Positions 29,004 to 38,087 of a DNA stretch of 40,655 nucleotides are shown piece by piece; positions within the stretch are counted from its first letter, which is position 1; each line of letters begins with the position of its first letter. Position numbers and translations under genes: made by a program. The notes below the pieces were generated by a model. It made no database searches, was not told the DNA's origin, and saw nothing but the letters and a program-made list of their open reading frames with translations. This stretch comes from an uncultured Clostridia bacterium (GTDB lineage: Bacteria > Bacillota > Clostridia > TANB77 > CAG-508): the NCBI GenBank assembly GCA_944387425.1, contig CALXEV010000014.1:1-40655 (forward strand). The letters run 5' to 3'.

Positions 29004-29043
29004 AAAGAGAGAGTCAATGGTAATAACCGTTAACTCTCTTTTT
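29004..29043 (+). terminator. Terminator after the 124-residue orphan gene
   Basis: An 18-position stem (29004-29021 with 29026-29043) with one mismatch and two wobble pairs, an AATA loop, and five T at the end. Confidence 0.9.
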
Positions 29044-29071
29044 CAAATTAATAGATGTAGAAAGGAATATA

Positions 29072-30061
29072 ATGAAAAATAAAGTAATAGAAACAATAAA
29101 AAAATATGGATTAATACAAGCAAAAGACAAGATAGTACTTGGAGTATCAGGTGGACCTGATTCAATTACAATGTTAGATATTTTAAGGCAAATTCAAGAA
29201 GAATTTGATTTTGAAATTGTTGTAGCACATATAAATCACATGATCAGAAAAGAAGCTATCCAAGATGAAGAATATGTAAAAAAATATTGTGAAAAAAATA
29301 GTATTGAGTTTTTTGTAAAAAGAATAGATGTTATGAGTGTTGCAAATAATAGAAAAATTGGAACAGAAGAAGCTGGAAGATTTGTTAGGTACGATTTTTT
29401 TGATGAAGTACTAAAACAAACAGGCTCTAATAAGATTGCAATAGCCCATAATAAAAACGACAAAATTGAAACAATAATAATGCATCTTCTTAGAGGTAGT
29501 GGACTTTCAGGTCTTAAAGGCATAGAACCTATTAGAGGAAATGTAATTAGACCATTAATTGAATGTGAAAGAAAAGAAATTGAAAAATATTGTGATAAGA
29601 ATAAATTAGAGCCAAGAATAGATAAGACAAATTTTGAAAATGACTATACTAGAAATAAAATAAGAAATATTGTTATACCATATATAGAAAAAGAACTAAA
29701 CCCTAATATAATAGAAACAATTGATAGACTTTCAGAAGTAGTAAAAAAAGAAGATAGATATTTAGAAAAAGTTGCATTAGATGTGTATGACAAAATATTG
29801 ATTAAGCAAGAACCAGGACAGATTATGTTAGAATTAAAAGGATTTAATGAACAAGATGAAGTTATTAAAAGTCGTATTATTTTATATACAGTTAAAAAAC
29901 TATTTGGAAGTAGTCAAGGTATAGAAAAAATACATATAAATGATATTATTAAATTGTGTAATAATAATATTGGAAATAAATATTTAACGCCAAATAAGAA
30001 AATAAAAATATTAGTAAAAGATAAAAAAATATTTTTTATGGCACAGACCAAGGACCCGTAG
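29072..30061 (+). CDS. tilS: tRNA(Ile)-lysidine synthase, short form
   Basis: 329 aa. It converts C34 of the AUA-reading tRNA-Ile to lysidine. The PP-loop GVSGGPDS (residues 24-31) binds ATP. VVAHINHMIR and IAHNKNDKIETIIMHLLRGSG are the other catalytic-domain motifs. The protein ends soon after the first accessory domain and lacks most of the C-terminal TilS domains found in the 450+ residue enzymes, like the short thermophile forms. RBS AAAGGAA precedes the ATG. In Bacillus the order is tilS-hprT-ftsH; here hprT is missing and ftsH follows with its own promoter. Confidence 0.93.
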   Translation: MKNKVIETIKKYGLIQAKDKIVLGVSGGPDSITMLDILRQIQEEFDFEIVVAHINHMIRKEAIQDEEYVKKYCEKNSIEFFVKRIDVMSVANNRKIGTEEAGRFVRYDFFDEVLKQTGSNKIAIAHNKNDKIETIIMHLLRGSGLSGLKGIEPIRGNVIRPLIECERKEIEKYCDKNKLEPRIDKTNFENDYTRNKIRNIVIPYIEKELNPNIIETIDRLSEVVKKEDRYLEKVALDVYDKILIKQEPGQIMLELKGFNEQDEVIKSRIILYTVKKLFGSSQGIEKIHINDIIKLCNNNIGNKYLTPNKKIKILVKDKKIFFMAQTKDP

Positions 30062-30112
30062 AAAAACTTGAAAAAATAACAAAAAGGACACAAAAAAGTC
30101 ATAAAAAAACTA

Positions 30113-30141
30113 TTGAAAAAAGGAAAAAGGTGTGTTATAGT
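30113..30141 (+). promoter_or_regulatory. Extended -10 promoter of ftsH
   Basis: TTGAAA (30113-30118), 17-nt spacer, TATAGT (30136-30141), with TG at 30133-30134. The architecture matches the promoter at 28512. Confidence 0.87.
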
Positions 30142-30176
30142 TTCAATGTGAAAATATGGATAGGAGGACATAAGAA

Positions 30177-31979
30177 TTGAAAAAGGGAATAAAAACATTA
30201 GCAATGTGGTTAATAATAGGAATAATAGTAATTGTATTATTATCTTCAATTATGGAAAATAACAATGCAAAAATGACATATTCTGAATTAGTAACAAGTA
30301 TAGAAAATAGTGAAGTAGAAAGTATAAAAATATCTTCAGATGGTACTATAGCAAATGTAAAATTAAAAGATTCTAAGATAGAGAAAGAAGTTAGTATACC
30401 AAGTTTAGACAGCTTTATGACATATGTTGGAGAATATCTAAAAACAGGAGAATTTACATTAGAAGAAGAAAAACCTTCAATGTTAATAACAATTCTTAGT
30501 TTAATAACTCCATTTGGATTATTAATTATATTCTGTATATTCTGGTTGATAATGATGAGTGGTTCAAATCAAGGTGGATCAAAAACGATGTCATTTGGAA
30601 AAAGTAAAGCTAGACTAGTTAATGCAGGAGAAAAAAATAGGGTAACATTTGATGATGTAGCAGGTGTTGATGAAGAAAAAGAAGAATTACAAGAAATTGT
30701 AGAGTTTTTAAAAAATCCTAAAAAATTTACAGACATGGGAGCTAGAATTCCAAAAGGTGTTTTATTAGTTGGTCAACCAGGAACAGGTAAAACATTACTA
30801 GCAAAAGCGGTAGCGGGAGAAGCAGGAGTTCCATTTTATATAATAAGTGGTTCAGACTTTGTTGAAATGTTTGTTGGTGTTGGTGCTTCAAGAGTAAGAG
30901 ACTTATTTGAACAAGCTAAGAGAACAGCGCCATGTATTATATTTATAGACGAAATAGATGCAGTTGGTAGACAAAGAGGTGCAGGCTTAGGTGGAGGACA
31001 TGATGAAAGAGAACAAACATTAAATCAATTACTTGTTGAAATGGATGGTTTCTCAGACAACGAAGGTGTTATCATATTAGCAGCAACCAATAGACCAGAT
31101 GTATTAGATAAAGCATTATTAAGAGCAGGAAGATTTGATAGACAAATAGTAGTATCAAGTCCAGATGTAAAAGCAAGAGAACAAATACTAGAAGTACATG
31201 CTCGTAAAAAGAAATTAGCAGATGATGTTGACTTAAAAATAATTGCAAAAAACACATCAGGATTTGCTGGTGCAGATTTAGAGAATGTATTAAATGAAGC
31301 AGCATTATTGGCAGCTAGAAGAAATTACAAAGAAATTGGAATGAAAGAAATAGAAGATGCTATGGTAAAAGTAACTATGGGACCTGAAAAGAAAACAAGA
31401 GTAAGAAGTGAAAAAGAAAATAAACTAGTAGCATATCATGAAGCAGGTCATGCAGTAGTAAGTAGATATTTACCTACACAAGACCCAGTACATCAAATAT
31501 CAATTGTACCTAGAGGTATGGCTGGTGGATATACAATGTATAGACCAACAGAAGATAAATCATTTATGTCAAAAACTGAAATGGAAGAAAATATAGTATC
31601 ATTACTAGGAGGAAGAGTTGCAGAAGCACTTATCCTAAATGATATTTCAACAGGTGCAAGTAATGATATTGAAAGAGCTAGCCAAATAGCAAGAAATATG
31701 GTAACAAAATATGGAATGAGTGAAAGAGTTGGAACAATAATGTTTGGTGGAGGTCAAGGAGAAGTATTCTTAGGAAGAGACTTTGCACAAACAAAAGATT
31801 ATTCAGAAGAAACAGCAGGAATAATTGATGAAGAAGTAAAAAGAATTGTTGACAAGGCTTATAGTAGAGCAAGAGAAATACTTACAGAACATGTAGACAA
31901 ACTTCATATTGTTGCTGGAATTTTACTAGAAAAAGAAAAAATTGAAGGAGAAGAATTCGACAAAATTTTTTCAGAATAG
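30177..31979 (+). CDS. ftsH: ATP-dependent zinc metalloprotease FtsH
   Basis: 600 aa. Membrane-bound AAA+ protease for membrane-protein quality control. The start is TTG at 30177, with AGGAGG 9 nt upstream. Two membrane helices (about residues 8-25 and 100-125) flank an extracytoplasmic loop. Walker A GQPGTGKT lies at 199-206 and Walker B ends in D258-E259. The second region of homology contains [18 protein letters not shown]. The zinc site is HEAGH (421-425) plus D497. The C-terminal tail is short. Own promoter and terminator: monocistronic. Confidence 0.98.
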   Translation: MKKGIKTLAMWLIIGIIVIVLLSSIMENNNAKMTYSELVTSIENSEVESIKISSDGTIANVKLKDSKIEKEVSIPSLDSFMTYVGEYLKTGEFTLEEEKPSMLITILSLITPFGLLIIFCIFWLIMMSGSNQGGSKTMSFGKSKARLVNAGEKNRVTFDDVAGVDEEKEELQEIVEFLKNPKKFTDMGARIPKGVLLVGQPGTGKTLLAKAVAGEAGVPFYIISGSDFVEMFVGVGASRVRDLFEQAKRTAPCIIFIDEIDAVGRQRGAGLGGGHDEREQTLNQLLVEMDGFSDNEGVIILAATNRPDVLDKALLRAGRFDRQIVVSSPDVKAREQILEVHARKKKLADDVDLKIIAKNTSGFAGADLENVLNEAALLAARRNYKEIGMKEIEDAMVKVTMGPEKKTRVRSEKENKLVAYHEAGHAVVSRYLPTQDPVHQISIVPRGMAGGYTMYRPTEDKSFMSKTEMEENIVSLLGGRVAEALILNDISTGASNDIERASQIARNMVTKYGMSERVGTIMFGGGQGEVFLGRDFAQTKDYSEETAGIIDEEVKRIVDKAYSRAREILTEHVDKLHIVAGILLEKEKIEGEEFDKIFSE

Positions 31980-31989
31980 AAACAGAATT

Positions 31990-32015
31990 AAAAGGGCGTT
32001 AAATACGCTCTTTTA
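31990..32015 (+). terminator. Terminator after ftsH
   Basis: A 10-bp stem AAAAGGGCGT (31990-31999) with ACGCTCTTTT (32005-32014), one G-U pair and a 5-nt loop. Confidence 0.88.
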
Positions 32016-32049
32016 TTGCTTTTAGATAAATTTATGTAAAAATCTTCTA

Positions 32050-32082
32050 TTGACAAAAAGGCATAAATGTAGTAATTATATT
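32050..32082 (+). promoter_or_regulatory. Probable promoter of the 557-residue membrane-anchored protein gene
   Basis: Perfect TTGACA (32050-32055). The -10 is ambiguous: TAATTA (32073-32078) at 17 nt, or TATATT (32077-32082) at 21 nt. Confidence 0.5.
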
Positions 32083-32112
32083 ATATGAAGAATAAGAACG
32101 AAAGGAACAAAT

Positions 32113-33786
32113 ATGAAAATTCATGAATTAGCAATAATATTTATAATAATAATATTACCTATTTCAGTTGTTCTTTCTGCATATACACAATTCCAAATAC
32201 AGACGATTAATTTGCAAACACAATATGATGCTAAGCTTACAACGTCAACAGTAGATGCAATTAAAGCATTTCAAATAAATACAGCAGATAACACTATGTC
32301 AGATCTGACTACTTCAAAGATTAGAGATATCGAAGCTGCAATTTCGGTATTTAGAAATTCAGTTCTGAAAAACTTTGAACTAAGTGCATATACAGAAGAT
32401 GAAATAAATCAATATATTCCTGCTTTAGTATTTACAATGTATGATGGATTCTATATTTATACACCATTTAAAAATGAAACTGGTTATGATGAGTTACAAG
32501 GTGTTGGGACTGAGGGACAGTCAATATATGGACTAAAACCTTATGTAAATTATAGTTGTAGATACAAAAAAGGTAGTAATATAGATGTGGTAATTACATA
32601 TGCTTTAGATAACTATGTAATGGTACAAGGAACCATAAATGGAGAATATGTTAGTTTCGATGGATATTTAATAGACGGAATAACAGTTTCTGGAGATTCA
32701 GTAAGTTATAATGGACAAACAATAGATAATGAAACAAATTTGATTGAAGGAATTGTATTAGAAGATGGTAATAGATATGATTGTCCATATATAAAAGTTA
32801 ATGGTACAAAATATTATTATGTAGAAGGTAACTCTGGAGATGCAAGTGACGATAGAGTAGTTTATATTTCAAATGGAACTATTAGAGACCAATATTTGGG
32901 AGATATAGCACGTCAATATTATGAGAATTCTATAAGAAATAATAATCAAGCAAAAGAATATTATAAAAGTGCAGCAGAATTCAAACAAAAAATACAAGAT
33001 TATGGATTAGATGAATTAAAATATTCAGATGCATATGAAGTATATAATGAGAGAACAAATGAAGATGGAAGTATAGAAGTAGTGTATGATGATACACAGA
33101 TTTGGACTGATAATGATACAGTGATTTTTAAATTTAATGAAGGAACTAATTATGAAAATAATATAGAATGTGCTAGATCAAACTTTAATCAACATAGATT
33201 AGCTGTAATAAGACATAAAATTGAAACCAATTTATCAACTGCTATTGCAAATTATAATAATTATTCTCCTGCAGGAGTAAATTTCCAAATGCCTGAATTA
33301 TCAGAAGAAGACTGGGAACATGTATTAAATAATGTTTCACTAATTAGTTTCGTTCAAGGCTTAAGTATCGGAGGAAAAATCTATAATGGATATTCAATTG
33401 TTAACAACTCAGAAACTAAAGAAGTTGTTCAAGAAGAAAAAATATATATTATAGGTAATGATAATTATTATCACAGAATAGGTGATAGATATTTAGAAGA
33501 AAGTGCAAATATTAGAACTGATATACCAGCAGGAAGACTAAAATTAGATTTTAATAGACTATCAAGAACAATTGATGATACGCATACTGTATATTATTAT
33601 CCACTAACTCAACTTGCATCATATGATAGTGTTATAACACAAAATAATGTACAAACATTTGAAGATATATATATTTACATAGATGAAGAGTTGGATGATG
33701 GTAATACAGCTTTAGCAAAAGCATTTTATACAGCACTTGGTAGAGAAAGACAAGGTTCTTATAAATTTACAACAAATACGCAATAA
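32113..33786 (+). CDS. Membrane-anchored extracytoplasmic protein of unknown function
   Basis: 557 aa, no family recognised. A hydrophobic N-terminal helix (residues about 5-25, LAIIFIIIILPISVVLSAY) is followed by a polar helix. This resembles TadE-like or pseudopilin N-termini, but without a prepilin cleavage site. The rest is expected outside the membrane: an alpha-helical part (about 30-110), a Tyr/Gly-rich beta region (about 115-260, MYDGFYIYTPF, DGYLIDGITVSGDSVSYNGQ), another helical part (about 265-420) and a final beta-rich section. Tyr and Asn are abundant and there is no Cys pair or catalytic motif. nrdG starts 15 nt after the stop, so the two share a transcript; no functional link is evident. 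RBS GAAAGGAA precedes the ATG. Confidence 0.75.
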   Translation: MKIHELAIIFIIIILPISVVLSAYTQFQIQTINLQTQYDAKLTTSTVDAIKAFQINTADNTMSDLTTSKIRDIEAAISVFRNSVLKNFELSAYTEDEINQYIPALVFTMYDGFYIYTPFKNETGYDELQGVGTEGQSIYGLKPYVNYSCRYKKGSNIDVVITYALDNYVMVQGTINGEYVSFDGYLIDGITVSGDSVSYNGQTIDNETNLIEGIVLEDGNRYDCPYIKVNGTKYYYVEGNSGDASDDRVVYISNGTIRDQYLGDIARQYYENSIRNNNQAKEYYKSAAEFKQKIQDYGLDELKYSDAYEVYNERTNEDGSIEVVYDDTQIWTDNDTVIFKFNEGTNYENNIECARSNFNQHRLAVIRHKIETNLSTAIANYNNYSPAGVNFQMPELSEEDWEHVLNNVSLISFVQGLSIGGKIYNGYSIVNNSETKEVVQEEKIYIIGNDNYYHRIGDRYLEESANIRTDIPAGRLKLDFNRLSRTIDDTHTVYYYPLTQLASYDSVITQNNVQTFEDIYIYIDEELDDGNTALAKAFYTALGRERQGSYKFTTNTQ

Positions 33787-33801
33787 AATGGAGGAATAAA
33801 A

Positions 33802-34326
33802 GTGAAATATGCAGATATAAAAATTGCAGATGTAGCAAATGGAGAAGGAGTAAGAGTATCACTATTTGTAAGTGGATGTAATCATCATTGTAAAGGATGT
33901 TTTAATGCACAAGCTTGGGACTTTAATTATGGAAATGAATTTACTGAAAAAGAGATAGATAAGATAATAGAAGAATTAGATCATCCATATGTAGCAGGGC
34001 TTTCACTTTTAGGAGGAGAACCATTAGAATATGCAAACCAAAAAGGAATATTGCCATTATTAAGAAAAGTAAAAGAAAAATTCCCTGATAAGAATATATG
34101 GTGTTATACAGGTTATACATTTGATAAAGATATAACACAAAACATGTTTGATAATTGGTCAGAAACAAAAGAAGTGATGTCATACATAGATGTTTTAGTA
34201 GATGGAAAATTTGAAGAAGATAAGAAAGATTTAAATTTGAAATTTAGAGGTTCTTCTAATCAAAGAATAATTAATGTACCAGAATCTTTAAAAGCACATA
34301 AGGTTATTCCTTATTATAAAGCATAA
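33802..34326 (+). CDS. nrdG: Anaerobic ribonucleoside-triphosphate reductase activating protein
   Basis: 174 aa. Radical-SAM enzyme that installs the glycyl radical on the anaerobic reductase NrdD. The cluster motif is C26-x3-C30-x2-C33 in SGCNHHCKGCF. SLLGGEPL is the SAM-binding glycine-rich segment. The start is GTG, with GGAGG 7 nt upstream. The partner nrdD is not in this window, although the two are usually adjacent. It indicates an anaerobic or facultative life style. Confidence 0.93.
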   Translation: MKYADIKIADVANGEGVRVSLFVSGCNHHCKGCFNAQAWDFNYGNEFTEKEIDKIIEELDHPYVAGLSLLGGEPLEYANQKGILPLLRKVKEKFPDKNIWCYTGYTFDKDITQNMFDNWSETKEVMSYIDVLVDGKFEEDKKDLNLKFRGSSNQRIINVPESLKAHKVIPYYKA

Positions 34327-34354
34327 ACTTTATTCAAAACACGACAAAAAACAC

Positions 34355-34384
34355 TTGACAACCATTAACCAAATAATGTATAAT
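34355..34384 (+). promoter_or_regulatory. Consensus sigma-A promoter of rpsU
   Basis: TTGACA (34355-34360), 18-nt spacer, TATAAT (34379-34384), both hexamers perfect. The leader of about 60 nt contains a short GTGTT/AACGC hairpin and ends in a strong purine-rich RBS GGAAGGAGGGG. Confidence 0.92.
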
Positions 34385-34452
34385 AATTACCGTATATAGG
34401 AGTTATAAATCCCACATACAGTGTTTTAAACGCCGGAAGGAGGGGAATAATT

Positions 34453-34620
34453 ATGTCAGAAATAAAAGTTAATGGAAATATAGAAGATGCACTAAAAAGA
34501 TTTAAAAGACAATGTGCAAGAAATGGGGTTCTTCAAGAAGTTCGTAAAAGAGAACATTATGAAAAGCCAAGTGTTAGAAGAAAGAAAAAATCAGAGGCTG
34601 CAAGAAAAAGAAAATTTTAA
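34453..34620 (+). CDS. rpsU: 30S ribosomal protein S21
   Basis: 55 aa. The protein begins MSEIKVNGN and ends in a basic tail RKRKF. It has the S21 core [20 protein letters not shown] followed by [21 protein letters not shown] (two adjacent parts). A very strong RBS lies about 8 nt upstream. It is a single gene with its own consensus promoter and terminator. S21 helps in mRNA recognition at initiation. Confidence 0.96.
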   Translation: MSEIKVNGNIEDALKRFKRQCARNGVLQEVRKREHYEKPSVRRKKKSEAARKRKF

Positions 34621-34621
34621 T

Positions 34622-34654
34622 AAAAAATCCATATTTATATATATGGATTTTTTT
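34622..34654 (+). terminator. Terminator after rpsU
   Basis: A 13-bp stem (34622-34634 with 34641-34653), a 6-nt loop, and seven T. Confidence 0.92.
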
Positions 34655-34674
34655 GTACTTTAAAGAAAAAATAC

Positions 34675-34704
34675 TTGAATAATAAAGTATAAATGTATTA
34701 TACT
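34675..34704 (+). promoter_or_regulatory. Sigma-A promoter of the M16 peptidase pair
   Basis: TTGAAT (34675-34680), 18-nt spacer, TATACT (34699-34704). Confidence 0.72.
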
Positions 34705-34735
34705 ATACAAAGAAAATGTGGAAAGGAATGATAAA

Positions 34736-36019
34736 ATGCAATATATTGAAAAGCAAATTAAAAAGGGAATTAAATTACATTTAATAAAAACAGAAAAATT
34801 TAAAACAAATTTAATAGCAGTATTTTTAACATTACCTATGGCAAGAAAAGAAGTAACAAAAAATGCTTTAATTTCAGCAGTGCTAAGAAGAGGATGTAAG
34901 AATATTCCAACATCAACACAAATAAGCCAAGAGCTAGAAGAAATGTATGGTGCAAGTTTTGATAATGGTATAGATAAAATAGGTGATAACCATGTTTTAA
35001 AGTTTTACTTAGAATCAATAAATGATAATTATCTACCAGAGAAAAATGGAAAAATGCTTGAAATAAGCATAGAAAAATTGTTAGAAATTATTTTTGAACC
35101 TTTAATAGAAGATGGAAAATTTAAAGAAGAATATGTACAACAAGAAAAAGAAAATATAAAGAGAATAATTGCTGGAAAGGCTGACAATAAGGCTTCTTAT
35201 GCTTATGATAGATGTATAGAAGAAATGTATAAAAATAAACCATATGGATTGTATAAATATGGATATACTGAGGACTTAGAAAAAATTACAGCAAAAGAAT
35301 TATATGACTATTATTTACAATTAATCTCAAAATGTAAAATAGATATTATTATATCAGGAAATATAAATGATGAAGTCATAAAAATAGTGCAAGAAAACGA
35401 GAATATAAAAAAATTGGAAGATAGAGAACCACAATTCATAAAAAGTTCACTAGAAGATAAAGCAGAAGTAAAAGAAAAAGAAATTATTGAGGAAATGGAT
35501 GTTACTCAAGGCAAAATAGTTATTGGAATGGATTTACATTTAAAAAATAAAGAACAAAAATATATAGCACTTGTATATAATGCTATATTAGGAGGAAGTG
35601 CAAATTCAAAACTGTTTCAAGAGGTTAGAGAAAAAGCTAGTCTAGCATACACAGCAGGTTCAATATATATAAGATATAAGAGCAATGTTTTTATTAAATG
35701 TGGAATAGAAATAAAAAATTATTCTCAAGCAATAGATATTATAAAAAAGCAATTAGAAGATATGAAAAAAGGTGATTTTTCTGAAGAAGAATTGCAAAAT
35801 ATCAAAAAAGGAATAATTTCAACAATTAAGAGTATTGACGATGAACAAGATACCGAAGTAACATATTTCTTTGGACAAGAACTATCAATTCAAAAAATAA
35901 CAATAGATGAATATATTAAGAAAATTGAGAACGTAACAAAAGAGCAAATAATTGAAGTTGCTAATACTGTAACTATTAATACAATATATTTCTTAAGAAA
36001 TTTCAGAAAGGAGGACTAA
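34736..36019 (+). CDS. ymfF: M16-family protein YmfF, non-catalytic partner
   Basis: 427 aa. M16 (pitrilysin/insulinase) fold. The zinc motif HxxEH is absent: the corresponding N-terminal segment reads NALISAVLRRGCKN. The C-terminal half keeps the R/Y substrate-binding region (FQEVREKASLAYTAGS). This matches YmfF, the inactive half of the YmfF-YmfH pair, for which a link to EF-P modification has been proposed in Bacillus. The ATG at 34736 has AAAGGA 8 nt upstream; a GTG at 34718 precedes that SD and is not used. One nucleotide separates it from the next gene. Confidence 0.9.
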   Translation: MQYIEKQIKKGIKLHLIKTEKFKTNLIAVFLTLPMARKEVTKNALISAVLRRGCKNIPTSTQISQELEEMYGASFDNGIDKIGDNHVLKFYLESINDNYLPEKNGKMLEISIEKLLEIIFEPLIEDGKFKEEYVQQEKENIKRIIAGKADNKASYAYDRCIEEMYKNKPYGLYKYGYTEDLEKITAKELYDYYLQLISKCKIDIIISGNINDEVIKIVQENENIKKLEDREPQFIKSSLEDKAEVKEKEIIEEMDVTQGKIVIGMDLHLKNKEQKYIALVYNAILGGSANSKLFQEVREKASLAYTAGSIYIRYKSNVFIKCGIEIKNYSQAIDIIKKQLEDMKKGDFSEEELQNIKKGIISTIKSIDDEQDTEVTYFFGQELSIQKITIDEYIKKIENVTKEQIIEVANTVTINTIYFLRNFRKED

Positions 36020-36020
36020 T

Positions 36021-37295
36021 ATGCAGATTATAGAAAGTTCTAAAGTAAAAGAAAAGTTATATATTGAAAAACTAGAAAATGGACTAACTGTAATGTTTAT
36101 CCCAAAAAAAGGGATTCAAAAAAAATATGTTATATGGGGAACTAATTATGGTTCTAATGACAGTAAATTTATAGTACCAGGAGAACAAAAAGAAACTGAA
36201 GTTCCAAAAGGAGTAGCACATTTTTTAGAACATAAAATGTTTGAACAAGAAAATGGAACAAATAGCTTAGATACTTTAACATCATTAGGAGTAGATGCAA
36301 ATGCATATACAACAAATGATCATACTGCATATTTATTTGAGTGTACAGAAAATTTTTATCCAGCATTAGACGAATTAATGGATTATGTTCAACATCCATA
36401 TTTTACTGATGAAAATGTTGAAAAAGAAAAAGGCATAATTGGTCAAGAGATAATGATGTATGATGATTATCCAGAATGGAAAGTTTATTTAAATACACTA
36501 GAAGCGATGTACCATGAACATCCAGTAAAATTAGATATAACAGGAACAATAGAAACAATTAGTAATATAGATAAAAATATTTTGTATAAATGTTATAATA
36601 CATTTTATAATCCATCAAATATGGTAATGGTTATTTGTGGTGATTTTGAACCGGAAAAAATATTAGAAGAAATAAAAAAGAGATTAATAGACAAAAAATC
36701 TAATGGAGAAATTAAAAGGATATATCCAAATGAACCTGATACAATTGTTAAGGGAAAAGTAGAACAAAACATGGATGTTAGCCAACCATTATTTACAATT
36801 GGAATTAAAGATAAGAATACAGACGAAAAGGAAATTGTAAAAAAACATATTGCAATAGAAATCATACTAGATGCATTATTAGGGAAAAGTTCAAAATTAT
36901 ATAAGGAATTATATGATAAAGGTATGATATTTTCAGTTCCAAGTCTAGATTATGAATTTTCAAAAGGATATGCACATATTTTAATTACTGGACAATCAAC
37001 TGAACCGGAAAAAATATATGAGGAATTTAAAAAGGCTGTTTCAGATATGAAACAGAACGGGATTAATTTGGATACAATTAATAGGATTAAAAAGAGCATA
37101 TATGGTGCATATGTCAAAGAGTATAATGATCCTGCTGATATTGCAAGAATGTTTTTAGCAGATTCTTTTAAAGGAATAAATAGTTTTGATTATTTAGAAG
37201 AAATAGTAGTAGTAAATGAAGAATATATTGAACAAGTATTTAAAGATGTATTTAATGAAAATAAAATGGTACTTTCTGTAATAAAAAAAGCATAA
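36021..37295 (+). CDS. ymfH: M16-family zinc peptidase YmfH, catalytic partner
   Basis: 424 aa. The inverted zinc motif HFLEH lies at residues 67-71 (H67, E70, H71) and a third ligand is probably E142 in GIIGQEI. The C-terminal half is the second M16 domain. Cytoplasmic, no signal peptide. AAAGGAGG (36007-36014) overlaps the end of ymfF, so translation is coupled. In Bacillus this gene pair lies near ymfI/ymfJ and pgsA; that continuation is missing here. No hairpin terminator is evident in the A-rich stretch that follows. Confidence 0.92.
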   Translation: MQIIESSKVKEKLYIEKLENGLTVMFIPKKGIQKKYVIWGTNYGSNDSKFIVPGEQKETEVPKGVAHFLEHKMFEQENGTNSLDTLTSLGVDANAYTTNDHTAYLFECTENFYPALDELMDYVQHPYFTDENVEKEKGIIGQEIMMYDDYPEWKVYLNTLEAMYHEHPVKLDITGTIETISNIDKNILYKCYNTFYNPSNMVMVICGDFEPEKILEEIKKRLIDKKSNGEIKRIYPNEPDTIVKGKVEQNMDVSQPLFTIGIKDKNTDEKEIVKKHIAIEIILDALLGKSSKLYKELYDKGMIFSVPSLDYEFSKGYAHILITGQSTEPEKIYEEFKKAVSDMKQNGINLDTINRIKKSIYGAYVKEYNDPADIARMFLADSFKGINSFDYLEEIVVVNEEYIEQVFKDVFNENKMVLSVIKKA

Positions 37296-37370
37296 TGTAA
37301 TAAAAAAGTCATAAAAAAGTAATATATATTTCATAAAAAAATTCATAAAAAGGAAGTTAATGTTACTTGT

Positions 37371-37387
37371 TGTCGAAGATTGTCAAA
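37371..37387 (+). promoter_or_regulatory. Two tandem Spo0A-box-like heptamers
   Basis: TGTCGAA (37371-37377) matches the Spo0A box TGNCGAA exactly. TGTCAAA (37381-37387) differs in one position. The spacing is 3 bp, one helical turn centre to centre, the head-to-tail arrangement bound by Spo0A dimers. They lie about 50 bp upstream of the -35 of a Spo0E-like gene. Confidence 0.55.
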
Positions 37388-37435
37388 TAAAATAGAACTA
37401 TGTTGTACGAAAAGTAAAAAAATTGAAATATTTTA

Positions 37436-37464
37436 TTGACTGAAATGTAAAAATATGTTAATTT
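37436..37464 (+). promoter_or_regulatory. Probable promoter of the Spo0E-like gene
   Basis: TTGACT (37436-37441), 17-nt spacer, TAATTT (37459-37464), with a TG at 37456-37457. The weak -10 would suit an activator-dependent promoter. Confidence 0.5.
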
Positions 37465-37523
37465 ATATCTATAAATAAATATATATAGAATTTAAGATAA
37501 ATAAATGTAAGGAGAGGTACTGT

Positions 37524-37670
37524 ATGTTAAATGATGAAATATGTAAATTGCGTGAGAAATTAAATAATAGTATCATTTCTGGCGAAGACTACAACATAGT
37601 ATATCAGATAAGTATAGAGTTAGACGAATTAATAGCAGAATATTATAGAAGGTTGAAGAAATTGACATAA
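37524..37670 (+). CDS. Spo0E-family aspartyl-phosphate phosphatase
   Basis: 48 aa. The sequence follows the Spo0E/YnzD/YisI family pattern: an N-terminal helix with KLREKLNN, a turn, then the signature S-x-x-L-D as SIELDELIAEYYRR. These small helical-hairpin proteins dephosphorylate Spo0A~P and delay sporulation. RBS AAGGAG (37509-37514) lies 9 nt upstream. It implies that the organism carries a Spo0A pathway. Two Spo0A-box-like sites upstream suggest feedback control. Confidence 0.85.
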   Translation: MLNDEICKLREKLNNSIISGEDYNIVYQISIELDELIAEYYRRLKKLT

Positions 37671-37703
37671 TATGCTATAATATAATGGTAAGACAAATGT
37701 CTT
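37653..37703 (+). promoter_or_regulatory. Extended -10 promoter and inverted repeat before the 113-residue orphan gene
   Basis: TTGAAG (37653-37658), inside the end of the Spo0E-like gene, 17-nt spacer, TATAAT (37676-37681), with TG at 37673-37674. Just past the predicted start is the inverted repeat AAGACA/TGTCTT (37690-37703), a possible operator. Confidence 0.75.
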
Positions 37704-37730
37704 AAATAAAAAGTAAAGGAGTAATGCAAA

Positions 37731-38072
37731 ATGGAAGTACCACCACATTACGTGGTAGAGCCTGGAACAACGTATTCAGCATCTATTATGACAGAACTAC
37801 TTTTGCGGAGAATTGGGTTGGATTGTGTAAAGGCAGTTCGCCTTAATTCTGACACAAAAAGTAGTGAATGCAAGTGTATTTTTGAATGCATCATGCATTC
37901 AAGTCAGGTTGAATTGTTTTTGGGTAGGAGTGCAAGAAAGGTTCCTGGGTATTTCGAGGTTTGGGTTTATGGTCTGAGCCTTACGGAAATCCAAGATTGC
38001 CTTGAAATGGCCGGATTTGGCACTCTTAGTTTTGCTACCATTAAGTTGGGTGGCAGAATGGTAAAAGGCTGA
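37731..38072 (+). CDS. Hypothetical protein with atypical base composition
   Basis: 113 aa, no family recognised. RBS AAAGGAG lies 9 nt upstream. It has its own extended -10 promoter and the strongest terminator in the window. It is soluble, with four Cys (C33, C47, C49 and C53 approximately, in VKAVRLNSD then SECKCIFECIMH). A VELFLGRSARKVPGYFEVWVYGLSL beta/alpha segment follows in two parts, then a C-terminal GFGTLSFATIKLGGRM. G+C is much higher than in the neighbours (TGGGT, GCGG, CTGAG, GGCCGG). Codons 3-9 can form a TACCAC/GTGGTA hairpin (37739-37757) that might lower translation. Possible function unknown. Confidence 0.7.
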   Translation: MEVPPHYVVEPGTTYSASIMTELLLRRIGLDCVKAVRLNSDTKSSECKCIFECIMHSSQVELFLGRSARKVPGYFEVWVYGLSLTEIQDCLEMAGFGTLSFATIKLGGRMVKG

Positions 38073-38087
38073 TTAAACTCCTTTAAC

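Noticed and set aside
37296..37370. Repeated TCATAAAAAA motifs after ymfH
   Set aside because: Low-complexity A-rich sequence, also seen in other spacers; no regular spacing or pairing.
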